A stretch of DNA of 34,112 nt from Clostridia bacterium (GTDB lineage Bacteria; Bacillota; Clostridia; Peptostreptococcales; JAAYPU01). The stretch lies in NCBI GenBank assembly GCA_016278615.1, contig JADQBM010000032.1, positions 1-34,112 of the forward strand. The letters are read 5' to 3'. Made by a program: the position numbers and the translations under genes. Below the pieces are notes generated by a model, which had not been told where the DNA came from, did no database searches, and was given only the letters and a program-made list of their open reading frames with translations. Of this stretch, positions 7,339 through 14,430 are shown piece by piece (position 1 is the first letter of the stretch; every line of letters begins with the position of its first letter).

Positions 7339-9573
7339 TTATTCAAAGTACTTTCTATCTTTTTTTCTTAATAGGAATTGATGAATTTCGTTAATATCAG
7401 ATGTCACATTACATTTAGGTAGAGATGCCAGCACTGCATCATGGTATTTGCCTTTTACACCAGCTCTTGAATCAAGTATTGATATGACCCCGGTATCTGT
7501 TTCACTTCTAATAAGCCTCCCCACTCCTTGTCTTAATTTGATTAGCATATTAGGAACGAGAACAGAATCGAGGTATGCGTTCATATCCGGATATTGCGTT
7601 TTTTCATATTCACTAATAGGATCTGGTATAGGAAAGGGCAGCTTCACAATAATCAGATGAGATAAGATATCCCCTGGAATATTGATTCCTTCCCACATGC
7701 TCCCTGTTGCAAAGAGCACTCCTTTTTTACTTTTCTTGAAATCATAGATGGCATTATTCTTACCACGCTTCATTGCAATCAAAGGGATATCAGTTATGTA
7801 CTTTTCAATAGCCTTATAAATCAATCTTAAAGGTTTGTAAGATGTAAACAGAACTAAAACATGTCCGTTAGATACTCGAATAAGTGCGGATACTTCTTGA
7901 CTGATACCATCTAAATATTTAGGATCATCAACATTTGGAAAAGGCATCTTATCAGCTATATAAAGCATGCAGTTTTTCCGAAAATCAAAGGGTGACGATT
8001 TGCTAATCTCTTCTATTCTCCAATTATTCAAATCTGACATTCCTAGTTGCTTCTTTATATAGTCGAAGTTGCCATCTACTGCAATTGTTCCAGATGTTAA
8101 TATCATGGAATTCTTTTTTCTCCAAAGATCTTCACCTAACTCTTCATTAATTCTTTTATGAATTGAAGCCAAAGTTCTTTGACCATTACTTTTTGGATTT
8201 TCAATCCAGTAGATGTTGTCTCCTGATATAGTAACTCTTAAGCAATCAATCATCTGATCTAATTCCATAATCAATTGTCTTTCTCTGTAACCAATCGACT
8301 TACGGATTTCTTGAAAATTGAATGCCATTCTTTTTAGAAGTTGGGCAGCTTTAAGTGTTATTACCGTAGGATATCTGTCTGTATCTTCTGAGTAAGAATT
8401 GTCTGGAATTTGTTCAATCAGTTCGGTAAATAATAACCGATTGATTGCTATTACTTCATTACAACGGTTCTTTAATTCTTTTTGATCTTTTCTTTTTTTC
8501 ATCAATTTCTGAATTTCATTTTCAATAATCAATGTTCCATACATTTGCTCTGCTGCATCCATCAGTTTATGTGCTTCATCAATAATGACTACTTGATAAT
8601 CAGGTAATAAAGATTTGTGTCCATCTTTTCTCTTTAAAATATCTGCCAGATAGTAATTGTGATTACAGATTTGAAAATGGTATGTACTTTTTCTTGCTTG
8701 TTTCATAAACTGCTGAAAGCTACAGCTCTTATATTTACTGCAATTCATGCACTGATTGCTTTCAACATGAATCTTCCTTTTATCATAAGCACTGATGTTT
8801 TCTACTTCTCCCAGATCAATAATTCCTTTTTGAATCACTGATTTCAAACCGGCATACTCCTCTGATCTTTTTCTTTTAGGATCTAAAGTATGATAATAGT
8901 CCATGAGCCTATTCTCACAAACATAGTTTTCTTTTCCTTTTCTTAAAACACTGGAAATCGGTGCAGTTATAATGCCATTTTCCATAAGCATTTTGGATAT
9001 CTGGGGAATATATTCTTTAATAATAGAGCGTTGCAGTTCAATGCTCGATGTGGTGATTACAATAGGCATTTGTTTGTAAGGTGAACCTTTTCTTGAAAAA
9101 ATGCCATGTACTATGGCTGCTACCAAGTAGGCATGCGTTTTCCCCAGTCCTACAGCAATATCACTAATGGATATCTTGCCTTCTTTCATATTCTCATACA
9201 TATGTCTTGATAGACTGACTTGATCTTCTCTAATTTTGAACCCATACCTGGGAAACACCTCACGAAAAATTACATCAATCATTTCAATTCCATTAGATGC
9301 CTGTTTCATATTGTAAAAAGGTAATGCTTTTATTTTTTCAATAATAAGTGCATGTTCATCTACATAAATTCCATTCTTTCTATAAAATAAATACTTTTGT
9401 TCTCCACTAACAAAGTTGACCGCACGGTATCTAAAAGATTTTCCTGAATAGCTCTGAATCAAAATACAATCTTTAATAATAAAAACACCTACAGATGTTT
9501 CAGGCACCCAGTTTAACTTTTTAAGTTTTTTTACAATATCGTTTATATTGTAATTTGGCTGTATATTGTCCAT
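7339..9573 (-). CDS. DinG/XPD-like Fe-S superfamily 2 DNA helicase
   Basis: The 744-residue protein is a DinG/XPD-type 5'-3' helicase. Its Walker A is VGLGKT (141-146). Four Cys (C219, C275, C278, C284) sit where XPD and DinG hold a 4Fe-4S cluster. Next come ICNHNYYL (302-309) and the DEAH box (332-335, VVIIDEAH). The C-terminal half has ILTSGTI, FATGSMWEGINIPG and RQGVGRLIRS, as in helicase motifs IV-VI. Residues 1-90 precede the helicase core and are unassigned. The open frame extends to a GTG at 9600, but AGGAG at 9583-9579 fits the ATG at 9573 (5 nt) better. Helicases like this sit near recombinase and sigma-like genes in Clostridia integrative elements, where they may help replication or processing of the excised circle. 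That role is inferred. Confidence 0.85.
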   Translation of the reverse strand: MDNIQPNYNINDIVKKLKKLNWVPETSVGVFIIKDCILIQSYSGKSFRYRAVNFVSGEQKYLFYRKNGIYVDEHALIIEKIKALPFYNMKQASNGIEMIDVIFREVFPRYGFKIREDQVSLSRHMYENMKEGKISISDIAVGLGKTHAYLVAAIVHGIFSRKGSPYKQMPIVITTSSIELQRSIIKEYIPQISKMLMENGIITAPISSVLRKGKENYVCENRLMDYYHTLDPKRKRSEEYAGLKSVIQKGIIDLGEVENISAYDKRKIHVESNQCMNCSKYKSCSFQQFMKQARKSTYHFQICNHNYYLADILKRKDGHKSLLPDYQVVIIDEAHKLMDAAEQMYGTLIIENEIQKLMKKRKDQKELKNRCNEVIAINRLLFTELIEQIPDNSYSEDTDRYPTVITLKAAQLLKRMAFNFQEIRKSIGYRERQLIMELDQMIDCLRVTISGDNIYWIENPKSNGQRTLASIHKRINEELGEDLWRKKNSMILTSGTIAVDGNFDYIKKQLGMSDLNNWRIEEISKSSPFDFRKNCMLYIADKMPFPNVDDPKYLDGISQEVSALIRVSNGHVLVLFTSYKPLRLIYKAIEKYITDIPLIAMKRGKNNAIYDFKKSKKGVLFATGSMWEGINIPGDILSHLIIVKLPFPIPDPISEYEKTQYPDMNAYLDSVLVPNMLIKLRQGVGRLIRSETDTGVISILDSRAGVKGKYHDAVLASLPKCNVTSDINEIHQFLLRKKDRKYFE

Positions 9574-9597
9574 CATTTCTCCTTTTGTTGAATTATT

Positions 9598-9662
9598 CAC
9601 TTAACAGCACAAACCTAAGACCAAGCAATAATTGCTTCGTAACACGTATCTACTGTTAAGTG
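9598..9662 (-). repeat. Nested inverted repeats in the helicase 5' leader
   Basis: CACTTAACAG (9598-9607) and CTGTTAAGTG (9653-9662) form a perfect 10-bp outer stem. Inside it AAGCAA/TTGCTT forms a second small hairpin. The block ends about 15 nt before the helicase SD site, so on the minus strand it would be a stem-loop in the leader RNA and could control translation. It could equally be a protein-binding DNA palindrome. Confidence 0.55.
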
Positions 9663-10013
9663 ATTTATTTGAATTTAATTAAGTAATATTTTAGGCGGTC
9701 AACGGTTATTGACCTCATAGAATCAACCAAAGCCATTGGCTTCCAGACTAAGGCTGTATTCTCCTGTCTCTTCGTACAGGCTGCCATCCATAGGATCATT
9801 AGGACTTGGCAGAAGTATCGTTCAAATTTTCCCTTATGAGTCATGGCGAATTATCCATACCACTGGATAATTTAAAGCCGGATATTATCGCTCAGGTTAA
9901 ACCGTCTTGGCGCATCCGCTTATGTCGCTTTCCTTACGGTCACAAGGTAACGTACCTAAAATATTGAATATGAGTAAAAATTCTATTCACTATTTGTCAA
10001 GGTTCATAGGGAC
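9663..10013. other. Hairpin-rich intergenic region, candidate structured RNA or transfer/replication origin
   Basis: About 350 bp with no convincing gene but several inverted repeats in series. GGTCAA/TTGACC lies at 9697-9714 and CCTGT/ACAGG at 9763-9780. AATTATCC/GGATAATT lies at 9849-9872. ACCGT/ACGGT (9901-9941) encloses GCGCAT/ATGTCGC, and AGGTA/TACCT lies at 9945-9957. The base composition is visibly less AT-rich than other gaps in the window. It lies between the sigma-like gene's terminator and the helicase, so it may be the helicase's 5' leader, a separate small RNA, or a DNA element such as an oriT or single-strand origin. A 59-codon minus-strand frame (9844-9665) has no ribosome site and is not called. 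Confidence 0.45.
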
Positions 10014-10051
10014 AAAAAACCCCTTCACTTATAAGCCGATAAATGAAGGGG
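10014..10051 (-). terminator. Strong Rho-independent terminator of the sigma-like gene
   Basis: On the minus strand CCCCTTCA pairs with TGAAGGGG (8 bp) and is followed by six T. It lies 20 bp after the sigma-like gene's stop. Confidence 0.85.
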
Positions 10052-10069
10052 GGTGGTCTAAAAAATTTT

Positions 10070-10510
10070 TTATATTTTTATGTGTTTTCTGATTTTGTCA
10101 ATGACTTTTTCTTTTCTGTAATGCAAACAGGTTTTTGAGACATCTAGCTCCGATGCCACTATTCGTTCACTTTTCCCATAAAAAAACAGCTCTTGAATGA
10201 GCCATTTCTCGTCTTCATCTAAAGTTGAAATTGATTCAAGAACTGTTTCAATAAATATTTTATTGGTGACATCTGTTTCAATATCCATATCCTCATCAGA
10301 AAGTATTTCCTCAGCCGAGTACTGGCCATTACCTATATCACTGAAATTCAAGACACCTTTTTTGATATCCCGTTCTTCCAAATACCGTTCTCTACGACCC
10401 ATACGGTAATACACATCATAGATTTCCTTAGTTGTTTCATAATACTTTCCATCCACAGGGATGTAATATTTCTTTTCTTCTTCCTTTTGATCTTCATCTG
10501 AATGATTCAT
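10070..10510 (-). CDS. Sigma-70 family-like protein (region-4 helix-turn-helix)
   Basis: This 146-residue acidic protein has an N-terminal part with YYIPVDGKYYETTKEIYDVY. It ends in a sigma-70 region-4-like helix-turn-helix: STLDEDEKWLIQELFFYGKS, then ERIVASELDVSKTCLHYRKE. Such sigma-like proteins without an obvious region 2 are common in Clostridia integrative elements and phages, where they are thought to drive element genes. The open frame reaches a TTG at 10525, but GGAGG lies 8 nt before the ATG at 10510, which I prefer. It is preceded by a 12-codon leader ORF, two terminator-like hairpins and a promoter with 11-bp repeats (10564-10850), and followed by a strong terminator. It is thus a single-gene unit with an elaborate leader. 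Whether it binds core RNA polymerase is unknown. Confidence 0.7.
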   Translation of the reverse strand: MNHSDEDQKEEEKKYYIPVDGKYYETTKEIYDVYYRMGRRERYLEERDIKKGVLNFSDIGNGQYSAEEILSDEDMDIETDVTNKIFIETVLESISTLDEDEKWLIQELFFYGKSERIVASELDVSKTCLHYRKEKVIDKIRKHIKI

Positions 10511-10563
10511 GTTCCATACCTCCAATTTAGAATTTAATTAACTGTTCATTCCAAAGTAGAAAG

Positions 10564-10602
10564 TTATGGACCACGTATAGAGACCGTAAGTATACCTGAC
10601 AT
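10564..10602 (-). CDS. 12-residue leader peptide ORF upstream of the sigma-like gene
   Basis: AGGAGG (10614-10609) stands 6 nt before an ATG that opens a 12-codon frame, MSGILTVSIRGP, ending in TAA. The next gene starts 53 nt later. The strong ribosome site on so short a frame, placed just after two terminator-like hairpins, suggests a regulatory leader peptide. Its SD segment GGAGGTT is complementary to the AACCTC arms of those hairpins. No expression evidence is available. Confidence 0.5.
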   Translation of the reverse strand: MSGILTVSIRGP

Positions 10603-10626
10603 TGCGAACCTCCTAAAAAATGGCAT

Positions 10627-10660
10627 AAAAAAAGGCCAGAGGTTGCAATAACCTCCAGCC
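10627..10660 (-). terminator. Second terminator/attenuator hairpin before the leader ORF
   Basis: GGCTGGAGGTT pairs with AACCTCTGGCC on the minus strand (11 bp, two G-T) around a 5-nt loop and is followed by seven T. It lies between the repeat-linked promoter (10763-10791) and the leader ORF, so transcripts from that promoter would stop here unless the hairpin is prevented from forming. Confidence 0.75.
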
Positions 10661-10701
10661 AAGAATTTGCCTGCATTAACTTTTAACTAAAAATGGGCAT
10701 T

Positions 10702-10733
10702 AAAAAACCTCCACTCTTAAAAAAGCAGAGGTT
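10702..10733 (-). terminator. First terminator/attenuator hairpin
   Basis: On the minus strand AACCTC pairs with GAGGTT and is followed by TTTTTT. It starts 30 bp after the -10 box at 10763. It could also serve as terminator of the ArpU-like gene, which ends at 10838. Confidence 0.65.
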
Positions 10734-10762
10734 CACACATATCTATTTCACCCAGCATATCC

Positions 10763-10791
10763 ATTATATGTCATTGACAATATCACGTCAG
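10763..10791 (-). promoter_or_regulatory. Promoter of the leader/sigma-like unit
   Basis: TATAAT at 10768-10763 with CTGACG (10791-10786) 17 bp upstream on the minus strand. The -10 is perfect but the -35 is weak (4 of 6), as expected for a promoter that needs an activator. The 11-bp direct repeats at 10774-10850 run right up to the -10 and stay in phase with it. Confidence 0.6.
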
Positions 10792-10850
10792 TACCAAAGC
10801 AGTCTCTATTTTGTATCATTTCAGTTTCAATTCAGTATCAATTTTGTTTC
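10774..10850 (-). repeat. Seven tandem 11-bp direct repeats upstream of a -10 box
   Basis: Read on the minus strand from 10850, the sequence divides into seven 11-mers: GAAACAAAATT, GATACTGAATT, GAAACTGAAAT, GATACAAAATA, GAGACTGCTTT, GGTACTGACGT, GATATTGTCAA. The following 11 bases end in TATAAT. Most units start G-A/G-x-A-C. The spacing of about one helical turn would place bound protomers on one DNA face. The first unit overlaps the last codons of the ArpU-like gene. An activator-binding array is the likely role. Confidence 0.7.
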
Positions 10851-11365
10851 ATATTCTTCATAAACTCCGGGAGTACATAACCCCATAGGATTACACCGAA
10901 CAAAGAAATCGCCTTTTTTCTTTGTCTAAAATAAGTGGATCTGGATAGTTGGAGCATTTCCAACAATTCCTGCTCTGCGTATTTCTTTTCTGCAAAGTAT
11001 GTACACTTAAGAATCTCATGGTACTGCTCCCCTTTTTTCGGATAAGTACTAAGCTTAACCATAGCACTATTGATAATATCGATGATCACTTTACTGGCTT
11101 CTGTATCTTCCAGTTGTTCATGCAACAATTTAGCTTTTAGGTCAGTTCCGAATTCTGTTATTACGTCCAAAACAGCCAAAGACGAATCGCCATACATCTC
11201 CTTGCATTCACAAATCATATTACTGTAACTCTCTTTCATTCCCCAAAGAACATCTGAGTAAATGTTAAGCAATAAATGCGCATCGTGATAAACCTTATCA
11301 TCTATCTCTTCATAAACCCGAAAAGAGTTCATTAATCTTTCAATGCCATTTGTTGTTTTCCCCAT
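10838..11365 (-). CDS. ArpU/RinA-like late transcription regulator
   Basis: This 175-residue helical protein ends with a helix-turn-helix segment: EQELLEMLQLSRSTYFRQRK, then KAISLFGVILWGY. The S-x-S/T-Y-x-R/K-x-R-K-x-A pattern with a trailing LFG-x-x-LWG is the signature I associate with ArpU/RinA-type phage late-gene activators and related Firmicutes mobile-element proteins. The N-terminal 100 residues are helical and unassigned. GAGGGG precedes the ATG by 8 nt. A perfect sigma-A promoter (11454-11482) with operator dyads lies between it and the divergent ImmR-like gene. The phased 11-bp repeats begin at its own stop codon, so they are the natural candidate target. Both regulatory links are inferred from position. 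Confidence 0.65.
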   Translation of the reverse strand: MGKTTNGIERLMNSFRVYEEIDDKVYHDAHLLLNIYSDVLWGMKESYSNMICECKEMYGDSSLAVLDVITEFGTDLKAKLLHEQLEDTEASKVIIDIINSAMVKLSTYPKKGEQYHEILKCTYFAEKKYAEQELLEMLQLSRSTYFRQRKKAISLFGVILWGYVLPEFMKNMKQN

Positions 11366-11394
11366 AATCTAATCCCCTCTTCCCTTTCATTTTA

Positions 11395-11424
11395 TTGACT
11401 TTTCAAGTAGTTTCGTGTTATTAT
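11395..11424 (+). promoter_or_regulatory. Candidate promoter of the ImmR/ImmA-like pair
   Basis: TTGACT (11395-11400), 18 bp, TATTAT (11419-11424) on the plus strand. Transcription would start near 11431 and run through the operator at 11450-11477, which would allow autoregulation as well as control of the divergent promoter. Confidence 0.5.
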
Positions 11425-11449
11425 ATTAACGCGAACGTTTGTTCTTTCC

Positions 11450-11477
11450 GTTCATTATACATGAACAATTAGTTCAT
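11450..11477. promoter_or_regulatory. Operator: three GTTCAT half-sites forming two overlapping dyads
   Basis: GTTCAT (11450-11455), ATGAAC (11461-11466) and GTTCAT (11472-11477) are each separated by 5 bp and cover the spacer and -10 of the ArpU-like promoter. A related GAAC-4-GTTC dyad lies at 11433-11444. This fits an XRE-type dimer binding cooperatively. The ImmR-like protein encoded next door is the likely ligand. Confidence 0.65.
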
Positions 11478-11482
11478 GTCAA
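11454..11482 (-). promoter_or_regulatory. Perfect sigma-A promoter of the ArpU-like gene
   Basis: TTGACA (11482-11477), 17 bp, TATAAT (11459-11454) on the minus strand match consensus at all 12 positions. The spacer holds operator half-sites, so the promoter is strong but can be shut off. Confidence 0.8.
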
Positions 11483-11525
11483 TACTTGTAAATTATTGAC
11501 ACTAAAATTAGAAGAGGTGTGTACA

Positions 11526-11936
11526 ATGACTTTAGGAAATAAGATAAAACAGCTAAGAAACGAACGTAACATGACCCAGCCTGATCTTGCCACCGAATTA
11601 GGCGTTACCGTTCGTACTGTTGCCTATTATGAAAATGATGAAAGGCAACCAACGAAATCAACTATTTTAAAACTCTGTAAGCTGTTTAATGTAACATCCG
11701 ATTATTTGTTATCAGAAAATGAATCTTTTTTAATTGACGCTGAGGACAAATACGGTTTACGGGGTAAAAAAAAGGCCGAATCGTTTATCAACGAAACTGC
11801 TCTACTCTTTGCGGGAGGAGAATTAAGTGAAGAAGATCAAGATAAAGTATTTAAGGCCATTACAGAAATCTACTGGCGCTCTAAAGAGAAAAACAAGAAA
11901 TACATTCCAAAAATATACCGAGATGATGAAAAGTAA
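11526..11936 (+). CDS. XRE-family repressor, ImmR-like
   Basis: This 136-residue protein has a classic N-terminal Cro/CI helix-turn-helix: MTLGNKIKQLRNERNMTQPD, then LGVTVRTVAYYENDERQPTK and LCKLFNVTSDYLL. A C-terminal part (about 75-136) is rich in charged residues. The open frame extends to 11439, but AGAGGTG lies 8 nt before the ATG at 11526, and the HTH begins there as in relatives. It is followed 32 bp later by an ImmA-like metalloprotease gene. That pair is known from ICEBs1, where ImmA cleaves the ImmR repressor after DNA damage or peptide signalling to induce the element. The same role here is inferred. The operators at 11433-11477 are its likely targets. Confidence 0.85.
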   Translation: MTLGNKIKQLRNERNMTQPDLATELGVTVRTVAYYENDERQPTKSTILKLCKLFNVTSDYLLSENESFLIDAEDKYGLRGKKKAESFINETALLFAGGELSEEDQDKVFKAITEIYWRSKEKNKKYIPKIYRDDEK

Positions 11937-11968
11937 TTTTTTTAATTCTCTCTATGGGGGAGGAAGAT

Positions 11969-12478
11969 TTGAACGATTACATTATTAAACGCTCAACAGG
12001 ATTGATAAAGAAATATAATACACGAGACCCCTTTGAAATTGCAGCATCCATGAATATCGATGTGCTGTTTAGAGATCTTGGGCATTTGAAAGGATTTTAT
12101 AAAAGAGACGGGCATAACCGGTTTATTGTCATCAACGATAAATTAAATGAATCTTTTCAAAAGATTGTCTGCGCCCATGAACTCGGACATGATCAATTAC
12201 ACAGGCATCTAACCAAAAGTCATACTCTACAGGAATTCGCAATTTATGATATGAGATGTAAGCCGGAATATGAAGCCAATCTTTTTGCTACTGAAATATT
12301 ATTACCGGCTCAAGACGTGCTGTCATTATTTCATCTAGGGTACAGTTTCTATGAGACAGCAAGCCTTCTTGATACAGATATTCATTTATTGGCAATCAAG
12401 CTTATGATTATGAACAAAGTCGGATATAACTTGAATATTCCAGTTGAACTAAAATCAAATTTTTTAAATGCTAATTGA
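11969..12478 (+). CDS. ImmA/IrrE-family metalloprotease (anti-repressor)
   Basis: The 169-residue product has the zinc motif HELGH (70-74, in CAHELGHDQLHRH) and the downstream acidic residues in EYEANLFATEILLP expected to supply the third ligand, as in ImmA/IrrE (DUF955). The N-terminal KKYNTRDPFEIAASMNIDVL also fits ImmA. An ATG at 11954 is open in frame, but it lies inside the SD-like GGGGGAGG. A TTG at 11969 sits 5 nt after GGAGG and gives the usual family start, so I use it. It is predicted to cut the neighbouring XRE repressor and so induce the divergent ArpU-like gene. A strong terminator overlaps its stop. Confidence 0.85.
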   Translation: MNDYIIKRSTGLIKKYNTRDPFEIAASMNIDVLFRDLGHLKGFYKRDGHNRFIVINDKLNESFQKIVCAHELGHDQLHRHLTKSHTLQEFAIYDMRCKPEYEANLFATEILLPAQDVLSLFHLGYSFYETASLLDTDIHLLAIKLMIMNKVGYNLNIPVELKSNFLNAN

Positions 12479-12510
12479 AAGGACCTGGCTATGAAATGGC
12501 AGGTCCTTTT
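12478..12510 (+). terminator. Terminator after immA-like gene, convergent with the CBASS operon
   Basis: AAAGGACCTG (12478-12487) pairs perfectly with CAGGTCCTTT (12500-12509), with TTTT at the end. The stem starts in the immA-like stop codon. The minus-strand CBASS genes end 24 bp away, so the same hairpin may serve both directions. Confidence 0.8.
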
Positions 12511-12533
12511 CACAGTTGGCATTCATATTTCGC

Positions 12534-13451
12534 TTAAAAACTAGATCCTATAGCATTTTTTATAGTATCCACTAAGTCTCGATTTGTAGCTTGAGCAACT
12601 TCTTCATATTTATTTCTATATTTAAAATAAAACTTATCTGGTATCAGAGGACTTAATGCACGGTTTTCATATATCATATCTTGTAAACACCTTGTATCCG
12701 TAGCCAGTTGTTCGTCAGTATAGTAATTACCACTTTGTATTTTTTGAATTATTTCATCGAGCTTGTTTTTCATATGATTTAAATTGCTTATTGCTTTCTT
12801 ATTATCACGATTAATTTTATAAACCAGAACAAAACTTGGCAAGATTGGTGAAAATACTGACATTATAAACCCGCTTAAAGTAATCCCTTTTATAATAGCA
12901 ATTGATAGTAGAATAATAAACACAAGAAATAACGAAATATTTAAAAACTCAACGTATTTTTTTCTTAAAGCTTGATTCCACCAACAATTCGTACTTTGAC
13001 ATAATATCTTACCATACCGATTATCAGCACCATCCATACCAGGGTACCAGTTTTTCAAGATTTCATAATTATGATTCTTCAACAAATATACTTGGGATTT
13101 TTCTTGTACCAATTCTTTTGTTGATATATTTTCATACTTGATACAATTTTGATGAGTTTGCAAAACATCACAATCAAAATCTTCTTGAATTCTTGCGGCT
13201 ATCTGCTTTATATCATCAATCTTTTGGGATAAAAATATTTCATCCAAAAAAGCAATGATAATTGCTCCAAAAACAGTGTACACAACATATTCTTTCTGAA
13301 CCAAATTTCCTATTAGAGCAAGAATCACAGTAACAACACCACTAAGAAAATATTGAGAAAGCATTATTTTTTTTGCATCTGTATACAATTGTCTCTGCGC
13401 AGCCAGTCTCTTTAAATTCAATTCACTATTCTGCCTTTTATTAATACTCAC
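12534..13451 (-). CDS. S-4TM family CBASS effector (membrane pore)
   Basis: This 305-residue protein has four predicted membrane segments: about 33-50, 55-70, 168-188 and 191-212. A soluble loop of about 95 residues (with NWYPGMD near 134-140) separates the pairs, and a soluble tail follows. The opening INKRQN with LKRLAAQRQLY and the NWYP loop are what I associate with the S-4TM family of putative pore-forming CBASS effectors. When activated by a cyclic oligonucleotide, such effectors are thought to disrupt the inner membrane and kill the infected cell. The GTG start follows GGGGGT. The gene begins 12 bp after the CD-NTase gene, so both are co-transcribed. No ubiquitin-like or HORMA/TRIP13 accessory genes are present. 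Confidence 0.8.
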   Translation of the reverse strand: MSINKRQNSELNLKRLAAQRQLYTDAKKIMLSQYFLSGVVTVILALIGNLVQKEYVVYTVFGAIIIAFLDEIFLSQKIDDIKQIAARIQEDFDCDVLQTHQNCIKYENISTKELVQEKSQVYLLKNHNYEILKNWYPGMDGADNRYGKILCQSTNCWWNQALRKKYVEFLNISLFLVFIILLSIAIIKGITLSGFIMSVFSPILPSFVLVYKINRDNKKAISNLNHMKNKLDEIIQKIQSGNYYTDEQLATDTRCLQDMIYENRALSPLIPDKFYFKYRNKYEEVAQATNRDLVDTIKNAIGSSF

Positions 13452-13462
13452 AAAATACCCCC

Positions 13463-14389
13463 TTACTCATATTTGGGGAAAAAATCCCCAAATATTTCAC
13501 GCCATTTATTGATAGAGCCTTTCATATCTTTATCTTGTTCTAATTGTCTGGCATCTACGGCTTTATAATAGTCAGAATTAGCTTTATTCTTAATTTTTGT
13601 TTTTTCATCATAAGTAAGTTGGTTGATATTACCTTGAATATTTTTCGGATCGCTTACGTCATACATTATGTTATTGTGAATATAGGCAATAACATCAGGC
13701 AATTCAATATCTACATATTGACTAGCAGTAGTCGTTTTAGCTTCATAATAATTTAGTATCATGGTTTCCAATAAATATGATGACATTGTCGGCATAGTAG
13801 GTCTTCTATTCCAATACTTCATAACCCTAATCACTTGCAGGACATTCCCATCCGGTATGAGATAATAACTCACCCCATAACTATTTGCTGTTGTCATAAA
13901 GCAAGGTACAATGTCAAAATTCCAAGTATACGATGATAACTGCAATGTAGCTGCTTCCTGATTTCTTTTAATATCTGCATTACTATATTGAGGTATATTT
14001 GAACATGCAGATACAAATTTATTAATAACTTTTTTTGAGTTTAGCTTATTTGTGTTGTCATGACACAAATTTAATAATTCTTTGGCATCATCAGCCACTG
14101 TTATCTCAATCTTATCCGTATATTCGGCATATGTTGATCCCTGACCTGTTAAGCCTACCATTAAGTCAATATCATCAAGCTCTCTAATTTTAGTCTTTCT
14201 TGCGAAAGAACCAAAATGTATATTTATATCAGAATATAATTGCGGAAAGGTATTGTCTTTGTCATTAAAATTGGAAATCTGCCCCAATAGCCAATCTCTA
14301 CTGCTTCTTGCAGTCTTACTTATATCAGAATCCAAGTTAACAATATCTTTTAAAAATTCATTAAAAGCCTGTATTACAGTTGTTGCCAT
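13463..14389 (-). CDS. CBASS CD-NTase (SMODS-family cyclic oligonucleotide synthase)
   Basis: The 308-residue enzyme carries the nucleotidyltransferase signature GSFARKTKIRELDDIDLMV at residues 60-78. G60-S61 form the P-loop-like turn, and D73 and D75 are the metal-binding pair. The third acid is D159 in WNFDIVPCF. KYWNRR and SSYLLETMIL follow in the helical C-terminal half. This is the SMODS/CD-NTase arrangement, which senses phage infection and makes a cyclic di- or trinucleotide second messenger. All catalytic residues are intact. GAGGGG precedes the ATG. With the downstream S-4TM gene it forms a minimal two-gene CBASS. The product nucleotide cannot be told from the sequence. Confidence 0.88.
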   Translation of the reverse strand: MATTVIQAFNEFLKDIVNLDSDISKTARSSRDWLLGQISNFNDKDNTFPQLYSDINIHFGSFARKTKIRELDDIDLMVGLTGQGSTYAEYTDKIEITVADDAKELLNLCHDNTNKLNSKKVINKFVSACSNIPQYSNADIKRNQEAATLQLSSYTWNFDIVPCFMTTANSYGVSYYLIPDGNVLQVIRVMKYWNRRPTMPTMSSYLLETMILNYYEAKTTTASQYVDIELPDVIAYIHNNIMYDVSDPKNIQGNINQLTYDEKTKIKNKANSDYYKAVDARQLEQDKDMKGSINKWREIFGDFFPKYE

Positions 14390-14430
14390 TTTAACCCCTC
14401 TTTCTTAAAGACTAATAGATTTCATAAATG

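Noticed and set aside
9665-9844. 59-codon minus-strand frame in the hairpin-rich region
   Set aside because: It has no ribosome site and covers inverted repeats; another frame over the same bases looks equally protein-like.
9907-10092. 61-codon plus-strand frame
   Set aside because: It has no ribosome site, runs through a minus-strand terminator hairpin and into the sigma-like gene; the sequence has no family character.
9671-10541. GAATTTAATTAA present both at 9671-9682 and 10530-10541
   Set aside because: A 12-bp AT-rich repeat in an AT-rich sequence may be chance; there is no symmetry or consistent position relative to the two genes.
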